Below are positions 1 through 10,653 of a DNA stretch of 64,000 nucleotides, in pieces. The notes below the pieces were generated by a model that did no database searches, had not been told where the DNA came from, and saw only the letters and a list, made by a program, of their open reading frames with translations. The position numbers and the translations under genes are program-made. The DNA comes from Trematomus loennbergii (taxonomy: Eukaryota; Chordata; Actinopteri; Perciformes; Nototheniidae), in NCBI GenBank assembly GCA_012861695.1, contig JAAOOA010000613.1, positions 102,501 through 166,500 of the forward strand, written 5' to 3'. The stretch's first letter is position 1; each line of letters starts with the position of its first letter.

Positions 1-1184
1 ATGTATTTCTACCCGCTCTATCAGAAAAGATATTTGATGCGTGCAGTATTACTTGATTTGGTGAAAACTATTTTAAAAATAATAATCAGTTTCAGATCGG
101 GATTTATATATTTAATTCCTGGATTAAATGTGTTTGTTTAATTGAAATCTAATCCAATAACCAAATATGTAAATACTGTGTACTAATTCTCACTGAACCT
201 CCTTTGAATTACAGACAATCAAAAGCATTTTAATAACCTCCAGATGCATGAAGTGTGACGTTATTCCTGTGAGAGCTGCATCTGTATTCTCTGAGATACT
301 CTGTCATTATCATTTGTGATCTTGACTGAAATTCAGGTGAAATATCACATTTTTCTAGTCATTTCTAATTAGAGAATGTCAGATGAAAGTTACATTTTAT
401 TCAAATCAATTTAACAGGCCAGTGCATTAACAAAGGGTCATTCAAAGTCCCCTAACATTAAGATTTATGAACGCCCTTGGTTTTTACTATGAAATATGGA
501 TGCATTTCGTTCTTAAATCATCCTCTATTCTGCGAGGCTCGTATTTGTTTAAGCTTGGACCGAGAAAAACCTTTTCATCAATGTTTGTCTCATTTTAATT
601 ATTTCCCAGGTCATATTTCTGTTTCTCTAAGAGATTAAAGGAAAGCTGAGATGGTGCGCCCAAACATTTTTAATCTAATTTTTCCCCTTTTGCCTTTACA
701 ATTCTCATTATTGTTCTATAATTCATTTTAGATCTGGCTCAACACCTTTCCCTTCTGAAAAAGCTATTTATTCATTCAGAGAGAAGACGCCCCCTGCTCC
801 CATTTTCTCGTTGACTCAGCAAGGCGGCATGAAATAACACTGCTTCAATTTAGACTGCTCCTCCAATCACCAGACAGAGTTCAAAGGGTGCTTAATCTCA
901 CCTGTCACTCAAACAGTCGGGGAAGAAAGGCGGACATGAATGAAGAACAAAACGACAGGAAAGTGTTTGAGTGATAGCGGCACGTCGAGGTGAGCCGGAG
1001 GTCTTTGATTACTTCTCTTTGTGGATTCTTCGTGCTCTTTAGAGAGCGCCGCTTGACTTTATCTGGTGTTTGGACCTCGTGCTGCTGTCTATTCCGTGTG
1101 TTAGATTACACAAAGACAAAACAGGACATGATTAGCCTGTAAATAACATGAATGGTGCAGTAATGTTTCATCCCACAGGCCGTA
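1..1184. other. Noncoding stretch, no gene recognised
   Basis: AT-rich sequence with short homopolymer runs and frequent stops in all frames. I see no transposon termini, tandem repeat or RNA gene. Parts (about 600-960) have the mixed composition of conserved vertebrate noncoding DNA, but only an alignment could show that. Confidence 0.5.
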
Positions 1185-1905
1185 ATGCTGCGTTCACACC
1201 GGACGCATCGCTCTAATTGCTCGAGTTTCACCGCGGCTGTCAGCTGTGTTTACTCGCATCATTCAAACAAGACACGCTGGAGAGGGGGCTACAACTACAA
1301 CAATGAACATATTTGACCGTGATTTAATTGTAATACAACGTTTCAAAATGATGCCGAAGTAACAACATACTGATACCGGTTAGTAAAAACCATGAATTAA
1401 TGCTTTGGCAAGTCTGCAGACAGACGGCAGGCGAAAAACCTTTTTAAAATGCGTGTTTTCTGAATGGAGATGGCTAAGCTAACGCAGTATATGCTCCGAC
1501 CGTCCACACTCACAACAACGGCCTATACAGACATAAATAAAGCAGCGACTGTATTCACCATGACACAGGCAGTCTGTGGTTTGTACTTGTTTCACTTTTG
1601 TCTAGTTTCTGAACAGATATGAGGAGCTGTGACCTCTGAGGGCTAACAGCTAACGGCTGATGTTTTGGTTTTCTGGTTGAACGTCAGTGACGGCAGGCTG
1701 AGATCCTCGCCGCTGATTGGCTACCGCGAGATTGCGTCACGCGAATTTGACGAGTTTTATCAACTCGAGCGGTTGTCGCGGCCCCCTTCAATCCTCAATT
1801 GCACCACGGCATTCGCATCAACCGCTTCAGGCGCGCCGTCGGAGCGAATTTGCATCTGTACGCGTCTCTGCATTGACTTTACATGTAATCGCGCCGAATC
1901 TTGAA
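1185..1905 (+). mobile_element. Truncated MITE-like element (GCGTTCACACCGGACGC end)
   Basis: The left end reads CTGCGTTCACACCGGACGC, an end I associate with a common teleost nonautonomous DNA transposon. The interior is CpG-rich compared with its flanks. The matching inverted terminus (GGTGTGAACGCAG) is missing near 1900, so the right end is truncated or diverged. The segment around 1460-1565 (GCTAAGCTAAC, CCACACTCACAACAAC, CAGACATAAATAAAGCAGC) recurs at about 59132-59213 inside a different element. Superfamily is uncertain because no target-site duplication can be assigned. Confidence 0.4.
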
Positions 1906-4257
1906 CCTTGAATGAGTCCTAAAACCCAGGAAACACTCATAATTTGACCACTTCCGCATCCCTTTTCTCTAAATCAATGATTTTTTTTAACGTGTTTGTG
2001 GTTAGGAGAAATAAAGTCTGAACATATATTCCCGTTTTGTTTCTAAGACAATAAATATGTCAGTTAAAAAGTAAAGTAAAATGTCCAAAGCTTCCTCGTG
2101 TCATAGAAAACGGCGGTTGTTAAGAAGAGACTAAATATTTTGATTTTCTTTTGTATCTGATTTGATTTATTTAGAATGTGTAAAACAATGTAGTTTGTTT
2201 ATAGCCGAATGTTAGCTTTTCACTTCTCATGATTGCATTTACAATTCATAAATCAAAAAGCGGTTTTTATATGTTGAGATTACACTGCTGAATAAAAGGT
2301 GTAAGTATCATAAACGTGTGTTTGCCACAAAGCTTATTTTCTGCACCAGAACACAATGGAGAAATATCATTGGGAGCGAAGCTAACCTCTGGGTCGGCTC
2401 GACAAAAATTGTTAATCACTGAATTATACCACTCTATTAAATTGAACTACTTGCAAAAACATAACAGTGATGGATGTCTGAGTTGAGTTTGAGAATCGCC
2501 CTCTTTAAAAAATACAAAAAAACCTTTAGATGTGGATGTTTTTCTATTTTAAACAAAGAGCCTTCTACCAGCATGACGTTCATTTAAAACATCGAAATGT
2601 CTCGAAATTCACAAAGTGCTTCACAAGAAAGAACAAAAGTTAAGTTACCACAGAAGCATGAATACAATAACAACATGAGGCAGAAATTAAGGTTAGCATA
2701 AAACAAAACCATAACCACGTGGAGTCCCGACAGACAGCAGAATATAAGAACAAAATCAGTCAAACAGTGAAGACAAATTCACTTTATTTACTAATAAATA
2801 TGAATCACTTTCCATTACATTTTCAATCTTGTGCTTTGGAACGGCCTAAGCACAAAATAATTCGCTGTAAATCCATTTCGCTGTAGTGCTTACGTCATTG
2901 TATTTCACTTTGAATTTATGATGACACAGCTCTTATCTGTTATCTCGGTGCCAACGGATAAAAGAAAAAAAGTGAAGCTTGAATTTTCCTCCTCCGCCTC
3001 CGCCAGCACTATTCTCTAATGGAGAGCCTTTTATGTGGAGTGTAGGATCTGCATTAAGAGAGCCATACCTTTGTCTCCGAGCAAGCCTCAAGTCCTTAAG
3101 ACCCATCATTCCTTTCTGTCGCAGCCTGATAAATCAGAGCACCTAATCAGCGTATAAATATTCATGAGGCGGTCTCAGAGTGCTTTTGAAGGTGTAACTC
3201 TTCACAATAGCTTGGCGCACAGCCTCCGGTGTGCCACAAATCCTGGAGCAAAGTTGAGAGGTGAGGGGAGAGGAGAGTGCGGCTCAATTCACCCTTTTAG
3301 CATTTAGACTAAGTTTTTCACATGGTAGCACCCTTAAACTCTTTTTTAAAAATCCCCCCAAGCATACTATTCGCTCAGGATTGAAATATGAGGTGTCAAA
3401 ACATGAACAATTATGGAAAATCATAAATATGTGACCAATTTAGGGAAGGGAATGAGGTTGTCAAGCCTTTTGAGATGTATGCGTTTTCAATTTGGCGTTT
3501 CTTAATGCCTGCCAGCTCCTCTCTTCGTACCGTTAAACTGCCATTTCTCCTTGTACTAATTGAACGCCCCTCCCCCCCCTCGTTCTCTGCCCACACCATC
3601 ATGTACTGCTCATCTATCATTGTTTGTTGGGAGCCAGTGTGGTTGTCCTTTCCAGTGACTTTGAGAGAGCACTTCGTCTTATTTGTTTGTTCCCTGACAC
3701 GGGAATGATGCACTCGACCAGACTGGCCATTTAGAAGCTGGGTAGTGTTCAAGAGCCGCCTCCTTTATCATCGTGTTACGCATCGCTTTGTGAAGGACCC
3801 GCACACTGAGGTCATTTGTCATTTGTTAAGTAAAACTCTTTACCATTGGCATCTAATTTACTTAATAGATAAGCACAGACATGGAGCTCAGAGTGGCACG
3901 GACCTGTAATGGATAACAGACTGGAAATGGGTGCATTTTCCGTACAGCTATTTGCAGTTTAAGGGACTTTAAGGAACAAAGACTAATTAATCTAGATAAT
4001 GTTACTGCATGATGGGGAATGTAAATGAAAACACTGACGGGAGGAGACATTTAATGTTGAGTAATCAGGACAGAGATGAAAAACACTGAGTCATGTTTTG
4101 TATGTTCTCTGTAAGCAATAAGGATAGGATGAACTGATTAGAAGTTTAGGAAGAAAGATTAAAACATGATAGAAATATAGAAAAAAAAGGAATAAGATTA
4201 AGAATTAAAAAGGCCAATTAGTGAAAAGCCATGCAATGCACATTCAACACTGTTACA
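1906..4257. other. Noncoding stretch, no gene recognised
   Basis: No coding region, RNA gene or repeat family recognised. The part around 2930-3260 (pyrimidine-rich CTCCTCCGCCTCCGCC, then a mixed-composition block with TATAAATATTCATGAGGC) is the best candidate for a conserved regulatory element. That rests on composition alone. Confidence 0.45.
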
Positions 4258-4261
4258 TTAA

Positions 4262-4735
4262 AGGGGACCTATCATTCAAAATGCACTTTTGTACATCTTG
4301 TATACATGAATATGTGTCCCCGGTGTTCCAGGGAACTCACCAAGTGTCAGAAAACACAACCCTCTCTATTTTCCTCCATACCCAAATCTCTAAAAAGGGG
4401 CTGCAACGGATCTGATAAAAACTGATCCAGATTTGAACACTGTCCTGACGTCAGGACGGTGGCGCTACGGCTATTGGGCCAACTCCACCAATCAGGAGGA
4501 GACAGCCACGGCCATTGCCGTTCGAAAGCGCTGGAGACGTGTAGTACATATGCCAGGCCTGTAGGTGGTGCTGTTCTCACTGAATCTGCCCAGAGCTAGA
4601 AATTGTCAAATTGAGCAAATGAGGCATGGCTAAAATGCATGATCTGTTTGGTATTTTAAAAAAAAAAGTATAAATATGCCTTATATAGGTATGGTCCTAC
4701 ACTATATTATTCAAATATAGCATGATAGGTCCACT
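4262..4735 (+). mobile_element. TTAA-A MITE, copy 1
   Basis: Nonautonomous DNA transposon of about 474 bp. It is bounded by TTAA on both sides (4258-4261 and 4736-4739). The termini are inverted repeats AGGGGACCTATCAT / ATGATAGGTCCACT, continuing as GCAAAATGCA-type sequence on this side. The TTAA target is shown directly by the empty site at 30218-30221 (see the copy at 28357). TTAA duplication is known for the piggyBac and Kolobok superfamilies; no transposase is present to decide. The interior holds the palindrome GTCCTGACGTCAGGAC with a full CRE core (TGACGTCA, 4446-4453) and a CCAAT box. Short open frames inside are not genes. Confidence 0.88.
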
Positions 4736-4739
4736 TTAA

Positions 4740-5516
4740 GGCAAACAGTAGATCAGTTATCAGTCTTTCAATATTCAACCAAAACCATGATGTTTCTGTT
4801 AAAAAGAAAGACACAGTTATGTCCGTCCCAAGGGAGCAAGGATTTTACTAATAAAATAATGATTTAATGTATTTGATGCTTATTTACAAATCTAGAAGTA
4901 ATGGAGCAACACAATCATTCATTTGGAGTCATGAATGGTCCACCTGGTGAATACATAACCAATCAAATCACTCCAATATTGACTGATTTGATTGGTTGAC
5001 TGTTTCTGATTTCAACACCTCACGCAATGATTAGCTCTGCTGCTACAATACAATTAAAGATGCTTACATCCTTCATGTGAACACTGCTAATGAAAGCTGT
5101 GGGATAATGAGTTGTAGAGAGTCGAGTCTCAAACTGTTCCCTGCAGGTTTTAAACCAGTAATTCTGTGTAAAACAGAAAGTTTTACACAGAATTACTGAT
5201 CTATTCCTGTCCCAACTCTCAAAAAAAAAGCACCCGCTGATGACAGCTTATTATCCTCTACAAATTCACCATTCAGCTGATTTCCAAAGCTCTAAGTATG
5301 ACTGGCACCTTAGCCTGGCATTCAGAAATAGTCCTGCAGCTTAAAATCCACCCATTGGGTTTCTCAGCATTATTAAGTGTGTATTAAGGTCACAGCTTCG
5401 ATCGGGGGTTGTCGCTTCGGGGTTACAGTGGAGAAAGATACACTCTCTCTTTTTCCCGCCCTATGAGTCTGCCGATGATGCTTTTTTATGTTGACGGTTT
5501 GTTTTCTGCCCTGCAG
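4740..5516. other. Noncoding stretch preceding candidate exon
   Basis: No repeat family recognised except the perfect hairpin at 5156-5198. If the exon at 5517 is real, the end of this stretch is its upstream intron; the last 16 bases form a pyrimidine-rich acceptor tract (GTTTTCTGCCCTGCAG). Confidence 0.4.
5156..5198. repeat. Perfect 18-bp inverted repeat with 7-nt spacer
   Basis: The left arm CAGTAATTCTGTGTAAAA (5156-5173) and right arm TTTTACACAGAATTACTG (5181-5198) are exact reverse complements around the spacer CAGAAAG. As RNA this would make an uninterrupted 18-bp stem. Nothing around it suggests a microRNA gene or terminator. A templated copy made by polymerase strand-switching is the simplest origin. 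Confidence 0.85.
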
Positions 5517-5623
5517 GAGATGCTGAGGAGGAGGAAGAGCAGCCGGCACTAATCAAACTGCAGCTCTTTGCACGATCCAACAGTTTCTCAGAGATACAGA
5601 AACCTGGAATGGAGACGATGTGA
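5517..5623 (+). CDS. Candidate terminal coding exon, unrecognised gene
   Basis: A strong acceptor-like tract (GTTTTCTGCCCTGCAG) is followed by a 34-codon open frame in phase 2, ending at TGA 5621-5623. The peptide begins DAEEEEEQPALIKLQLF and ends FSEIQKPGMETM. It has an acidic start, then a basic/serine stretch (ARSNSFSE) that looks like a kinase-type site, which is more protein-like than neighbouring random frames. The phase-0 reading gives only 11 codons (EMLRRRKSSRH). No upstream exon is identifiable here, so this would be the last exon of a gene whose other exons lie outside or far upstream. I do not recognise the family. A chance open frame of this length is quite possible. Confidence 0.33.
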
Positions 5624-5879
5624 CCTCAGATGAAACTAGATCAACCCCCGACCGTTTACTATACGCTCGCTAGTCGCTCAGGGCAACCAAGACACAGTCG
5701 GGCAGAGGGGAGGGAAACGGAAATAACTTCAAGGTCAATACATATGAAATGCATGGGGATATTTGGCCTCGAGAATTTGTGGTGATTACATCCAGTTCTG
5801 TTGTTGGATATTTTCTTATTCACATCCCGTTTTGAGACTGAAAAAGCCAGTGGGGATGACGTTATAAATGTATTTATCA

Positions 5880-6180
5880 GACATAAGATGAAAGTGTATC
5901 CTTATTAAAGAAAATAGATGGCATCAAAAAATATTCCTAATCCAAGTGCGGAGTAAAATGGAGGGTGGGGGGGGGTGTGTTGATCAGAGTTTGAAAGCTC
6001 GAGTGACTAAGTGAGTTTTGAGAGACTTTTTGAAGGATGCAAGAGTGATGGCCTTTCGGATGTGAGTGGGAAGGGAGTTGCAGACATAAGATGAATGTGT
6101 ATCCTTATTAAAGGAAATAGATGGCATTAAAAAGAGTAGTGCTAAAAACAGAACCACTCGATATAGGCATTGCAAATTAG
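5880..6180 (-). pseudogene. LINE reverse-transcriptase C-terminal relic
   Basis: Read on the minus strand, about 5990-6090 encodes NSLPTHIRKAITLASFKK followed by SLKTHLV. This matches the C-terminal pattern (N-LP, then F-LK-HL) typical of L2/Rex1/CR1-type LINE ORF2 proteins. There is no RT domain or start, so it is a short dead fragment. A 50-bp direct repeat, about 46 of 50 identical, lies at 5880-5929 and 6083-6132, spanning part of the fragment. It may reflect a rearrangement. Clade assignment is inference. Confidence 0.5.
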
Positions 6181-6405
6181 GGTTTTCATGACTTTAATGT
6201 GCACAATTTTGAAAATGGGCGTTGGCTTCGTTGAGCTTTATGAGATGCAGTGTCAAATGCATGTATCTAGGGCTAGCATGTGGAATTTAGTAAGACTTTA
6301 TGCAGCATTGTTTATATATATATAGGCAACTAAAAGGGCTTTACACTACATATAAAAGACAGAAAAGCAACACAGTACATAAAAACACAAAGAGACTTCA
6401 TTTAA

Positions 6406-6891
6406 AGTGGACCTATCATGCTATATTTGAATAATATAGTGTAGGACCATACCTATATAAGGCATATTTATACTTAAAAAAAAAAATACCAAACAGATCA
6501 TGTATTTTAGCCATGCCTCATTTTGCTCAATTTGAAAAATGTTAGCTCTGTTTTTGCAAGGGCTTATTCTGTGAGAACAGCACCACCTACAGGCCTGGCA
6601 TATGTACTACAGCGTCTCCAGCGCTTTCGAACGACAATGGCCGTGGCTGTCTCCTCCTGATTGGTGGAGTTGGCCCAATAGCCGTAGCGCCACCGTCCTG
6701 ACGTCAGGACAGTGTTCAAATCTGGATCAGTTTTTATCAGATCCGTTGCAGCCCCTTTTTTAGAGATTTGGGTATGGAGGAAAATAGAGAGGGTTGTGTT
6801 TTCTGACACTTGGTGAGTTCCCTGGAACACCAGGGACACATATTCATGTATAAAAGACGAACAAAAGTGCATTTTGCATGATAGGTCCCCT
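6406..6891 (-). mobile_element. TTAA-A MITE, copy 2
   Basis: Same family as 4262-4735 in the opposite orientation, about 486 bp. It is flanked by TTAA at 6402-6405 and 6892-6895. Termini are AGTGGACCTATCATGC and GCATGATAGGTCCCCT. The CRE-containing palindrome is retained (TGACGTCA at 6699-6706), as is the GATTGGTGGAG CCAAT-type motif. No coding capacity. Confidence 0.88.
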
Positions 6892-7068
6892 TTAAATTAC
6901 TGAAAAGATTCACAGAAATGTAAAAATAGAAAATAGTGGGAAGTAAGTGCAACATAGAGCTTCTTAGTTGCTGCCGTTACACATTCCAAAACATTGACGG
7001 TCTGCACGATACATGTGCAGTTTACAGTGATAACGATGGCATCTTGTAATTCATAGTGATTTTTTATA

Positions 7069-7257
7069 CATTACATGTTACTTGTTAGACGCTTTTATCC
7101 AAAGCGACTTACATACTCAATACTGTGGACAATCCCCACAGGAGCAACTTGGGGTGAAGTGTCTCAGGGACACAACGACATGCTGACTGCAGTGGGGTTT
7201 GAACCTGTGCTCCCCTGATCCAAACACACACGCACTAGTCCACTGCGCCACACGCCA
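7069..7257 (-). mobile_element. tRNA-derived SINE with L2-like 3' tail
   Basis: On the minus strand the element begins TGGCGTGTGGCGCAGTGG, containing a Pol III box A (TGGCGCAGTGG, about 7240-7250). It is followed by box B GGTTCAAACCC (about 7196-7206), a body, and the 3' end GCTTTTATCCAAAGCGACTT (as read on +). That tail, found in fish L2-clade LINEs and SINEs such as UnaSINE1, suggests L2-driven mobilisation (established for that group; inferred here). The cloverleaf is not intact, so this is not a functional tRNA gene. Confidence 0.75.
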
Positions 7258-8183
7258 ATGGGTACTTGTTCTCACAAATATCACAGATCACAGATTAAAT
7301 CAGATTCACTAGCAAGCTACTTTAGATCCATGAGCGTAGATGAAAACACTGGTTTTGTTCAGAATTACAAATTAAAATATATGTCCAAATACATAATATG
7401 TGTCGTTTGTGTACACAATAGATGCTGTGATGTTTACTACATAAGCAATCATTTCTATATGCGGAATGAGTTTAGAGAACAAAGTAACCATTGCCATTAT
7501 TACCAATATGTGGTCAGTTGAATCAAGTTTTAAAATTTGACGCTGCTTTTTCAAGGTAATGGAGACCAGCCATTAGTCATGTGATACGACTGTGTTTCCT
7601 GAGTAGTTAGTGTGAACAGTGGGCTGGAAATGGCATACTTAATGGTGTTCATTTAGTATAGTAGTAGGCAGTGCATACTCATGGAGCATTTAGGATACAT
7701 GTAGAACAAGATACTGTTCTTATATTTCAGTATGGCACTAATTATTCAGAGTATGAAACATGTAAGGGTTTAAACAAATATATTTTATTCTGCCATTATG
7801 CAATTTAGCTTGTACATACATCTTCATATTCTCAGTGTGTTCAATTTCAAAGAAAGTTGGTTAATGATGTGCTACTTAGCCTAAAGTACTAATGATGTAA
7901 GCAGTAGGATATTTAGTTTGACATGCAAACTATTTCAGCTTACTTTAACCCTCCTGTTGTCTTCGGGTCAAATCTGACCGATTTACTACTTTCATCAATC
8001 ATAACTTTTTAGTTTTACATTCGATTGCATTAAGGCTTTATAATATCCTTCACAGTAGACATTTGAACATATACAATTGCTGATCACCACTTTCATTGAA
8101 TTTTGGATGATTTAGTCAACGTTGTAACACCCATGGTGTTCCCCGCCATAAAGAAAAGGAATTAGTAACCATCCGGATCAGAT

Positions 8184-8186
<3 letters not shown>

Positions 8187-8216
<30 letters not shown>

Positions 8217-8229
8217 CACACACACACAA

Positions 8230-8309
<80 letters not shown>
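8187..8309. repeat. (CA)n microsatellite
   Basis: Nearly uninterrupted CA dinucleotide tract of about 120 bp, with AACACA and AACCACA interruptions near its left end. Confidence 0.97.
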
Positions 8310-8312
<3 letters not shown>

Positions 8313-8366
8313 AGATGTGTCCCCCACCCCTTATGTGCCCAGTGAATCACACCTGCACACACAAAT

Positions 8367-8400
8367 ACCACACACCACACACACACACACACACACCACA

Positions 8401-8439
<39 letters not shown>

Positions 8440-8458
8440 ACACACACACACACACACA
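8367..8458. repeat. (CA)n microsatellite, interrupted
   Basis: Second CA tract inside the TTAA-D element, with CCACAC interruptions. A shorter third tract lies at about 8516-8535. Confidence 0.95.
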
Positions 8459-8819
8459 CTATAGATGTGTCCCCCACCCCTTATGTGCCCAGTGAATCAC
8501 ACCTGGCACACACAAATACACACACACACACACACAGAACAATTTGACACATGTCCCGCTCTTATGTGCCCATCCCCCCACATGGATCACACCTGGCACA
8601 CGCAATACATGTTCAGTGTCTATTCTTTGTATATTTACTGCAGTTTTCATGTATACCAGTAGTCTGATACAATATGTACAGTTTGAAAGGGTGTTAAATG
8701 AAATTTGGTGATGATTAATGGTTTTTGTGTTAATGTAATAGCAGTTAAAACAGCACCGGTCAAATTTGACCGTGAACACCAAAGTAAGGGGGGGGAAACG
8801 AAGACAATAGGAGGGTTAA

Positions 8820-9829
8820 AGCAGTTAAACACAGAAACAATCATTTCCTCACACACAATCTTTTGCCCATACACCCTCATGTTGAGCAATCCAAAAAAGT
8901 GCAGGCCTGCTGTGCCACATTATGATTTTGAAGCTACTGAACAATCACTGTCCAGGGTAGCCGTTTAGCAAAATGTCAATTGCACAGCTGAGCAATTCTG
9001 GCATTTATGTATTGAATAGGCCTTTCTTTGTAATACCTGAATGACTCTGGATGAGATCATAGCATAATTAAAGCGTTATGTGGGTACATTAACATGCACA
9101 GAAGTAATGCAGGTATTCACAGCGCCACGCTAAGGTCTTAGGAGGATTAAAGTGTTTATATGAGCGCTTCACAGGAGGAGATGTAGTCTTTATGTTGCCA
9201 TGAGTACAGGAAATTAGAAAATATAGCCTTGTGCCCTCCTGTAGTATGCCTGTGAAAAGGTAAGATACAAACATTTGGCTACAAAACAGGATTGATATAA
9301 TAACGCTAATGAGGCTACAGGAAGTTCAAGGCCTGTTTTCTTGTTCTTACTAAGCATCCACGTTCTAAAATCCAACCACTTAAGGTGACAGTAAAATGCT
9401 GCTAATCCTTTTCTTCTCAATCCTTCTTCTCGGTAGGTATTAAGTGATAATAGCTGGTTCTGATTCAGGGGCTTCATCCTCTAAAGTGCACATATTTGGA
9501 CTAAGCCCACCCTAATGAGTCCAAATTAAAATGGTCCTTAAAATGTAGATAACAATTTCAACAGCTTTCCTTTTGCCTGGATCTGGAGGAAACACTGGTA
9601 GAAACCAAATTGAAGATGCATTTTTGTATTACTACTATTTACAACTTCCTGGTGATACACTGGCTTTACATTTTAAAATAAGCATCATTAATACATACTT
9701 ATTCATAGCAGGTTTTAAATATGTTGTGTATTTAACGCACCTTTACCCATAAACTGTATTCTCTTTAGTGTGGACTTTTGCACACACCCTATCAATATGT
9801 CTACAGTCACATTGTATATATTTATACAT
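8820..9829. other. Noncoding stretch, no gene recognised
   Basis: No open frame with protein-like character, no repeat family and no RNA gene recognised. Confidence 0.45.
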
Positions 9830-10113
9830 TTTATTTTGTGGGGGTGGATTTGTAAGTGGCAGTGTTGGGAATAAAAATATGTATTATAATGATAATATGT
9901 TAGTAAAAACGTCCAACCTCATCACTTGTATATGTTATCTTAATGCTGCTTTTTTCCCATGGATGTGTACGTATTTGTTTTTCTTTATTAACCTGTTCTT
10001 GTCTCTTTATTTATTTTGTGAAAACTCTAATTTTGCCTTTTTCCTGCACTGTCCCTTTGCTGTTACAATGTTAATTTCCCCGCTGGAGGACTAATAAAGG
10101 ATTTCTGATTCTA
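9830..10113 (+). mobile_element. Non-LTR retrotransposon 3' tail fragment
   Basis: The segment ends with TTTCCCCGCTGGAGGACTAATAAAGGATTTCTGATTCT, given here as its key parts TTCCCCGC, ACTAATAAAGG and TCTGATTCT. This is a common teleost LINE/SINE 3' terminus pattern with an AATAAA signal. A related tail lies at 23140-23345. No RT coding remains, and the left boundary is approximate. Confidence 0.45.
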
Positions 10114-10653
10114 ATTTGAATGATGAAGACCAGAGAAATGCTCAAAATGTACACTGTAATGTGCTTTATTTTCCACATGATGATTTAAAGTCATACAGCT
10201 GACTCTCCAGCAGCATCTGTTTCCCTTCAGGCTGTGATCTGGAGTATATAATATCAATACGTTATGCTTCATAGCTCGCTCTGTGAGAATGGCATTTCTG
10301 AAAGCTGCAGTTGTACGCTGTTGTTGTCACACTTTAATATGATATGAAATGCTGCTTAATGTCTAATGTCAACACAGCAGCTCTCTAGGACTCCATGGAA
10401 TCTGGTGACATTTCAATGCATTGTTTATCCAGAAATGCAATTCCCAGAGCTGGAAAAGAAAAACAAAGTGAGGTCAACAGAATGGAGTGGGGTGGGAGGC
10501 GGGATGAAGCCCAGTTTTCACGGTGAGTTTGGGTGCAAGATGAAGAGACTGAGGAGAAGGTGGGACAATCTGACGCTCCGGGAGTCGTCTCAGGAAACAC
10601 ATTAACATATGAATCAGTGTGAGAGGACACCCGCACATTAAGTATGTGATGAA
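10114..10653. other. Noncoding stretch, no gene recognised
   Basis: Single-copy looking sequence. Short open frames on both strands overlap each other and have no recognisable domain. Confidence 0.4.

Larger units (their letters stand above)
7949..8815. mobile_element. TTAA-D element expanded by CA microsatellites
   Basis: Bounded by TTAA (7945-7948 and 8816-8819), with inverted ends CCCTCCTGTTGTCTTCGGGT and a right end GAAGACAATAGGAGGG. CCC-type ends plus TTAA fit piggyBac. A second inverted motif, GTCAAATCTGACC / GTCAAATTTGACC, lies just inside each end. The centre is dominated by two long CA tracts separated by near-duplicated segments containing ATGTGTCCCCCACCCCTTAT at about 8313 and 8465. 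Open frames made of Cys-Val or His-Thr runs are microsatellite artefacts. Confidence 0.78.

Noticed and set aside
7069..7257. tRNA gene on the minus strand
   Set aside because: Box A and box B are present but the cloverleaf is not, and a LINE-like tail follows. It is a SINE, with a second copy at 21289.
8116..8547. Cys-Val and His-Thr rich proteins, also at 24-24.4, 39.6-40.0, 48.1-48.5 and 60.7-61.3 kb
   Set aside because: They are translations of CA/GT or CAGAGA microsatellites.
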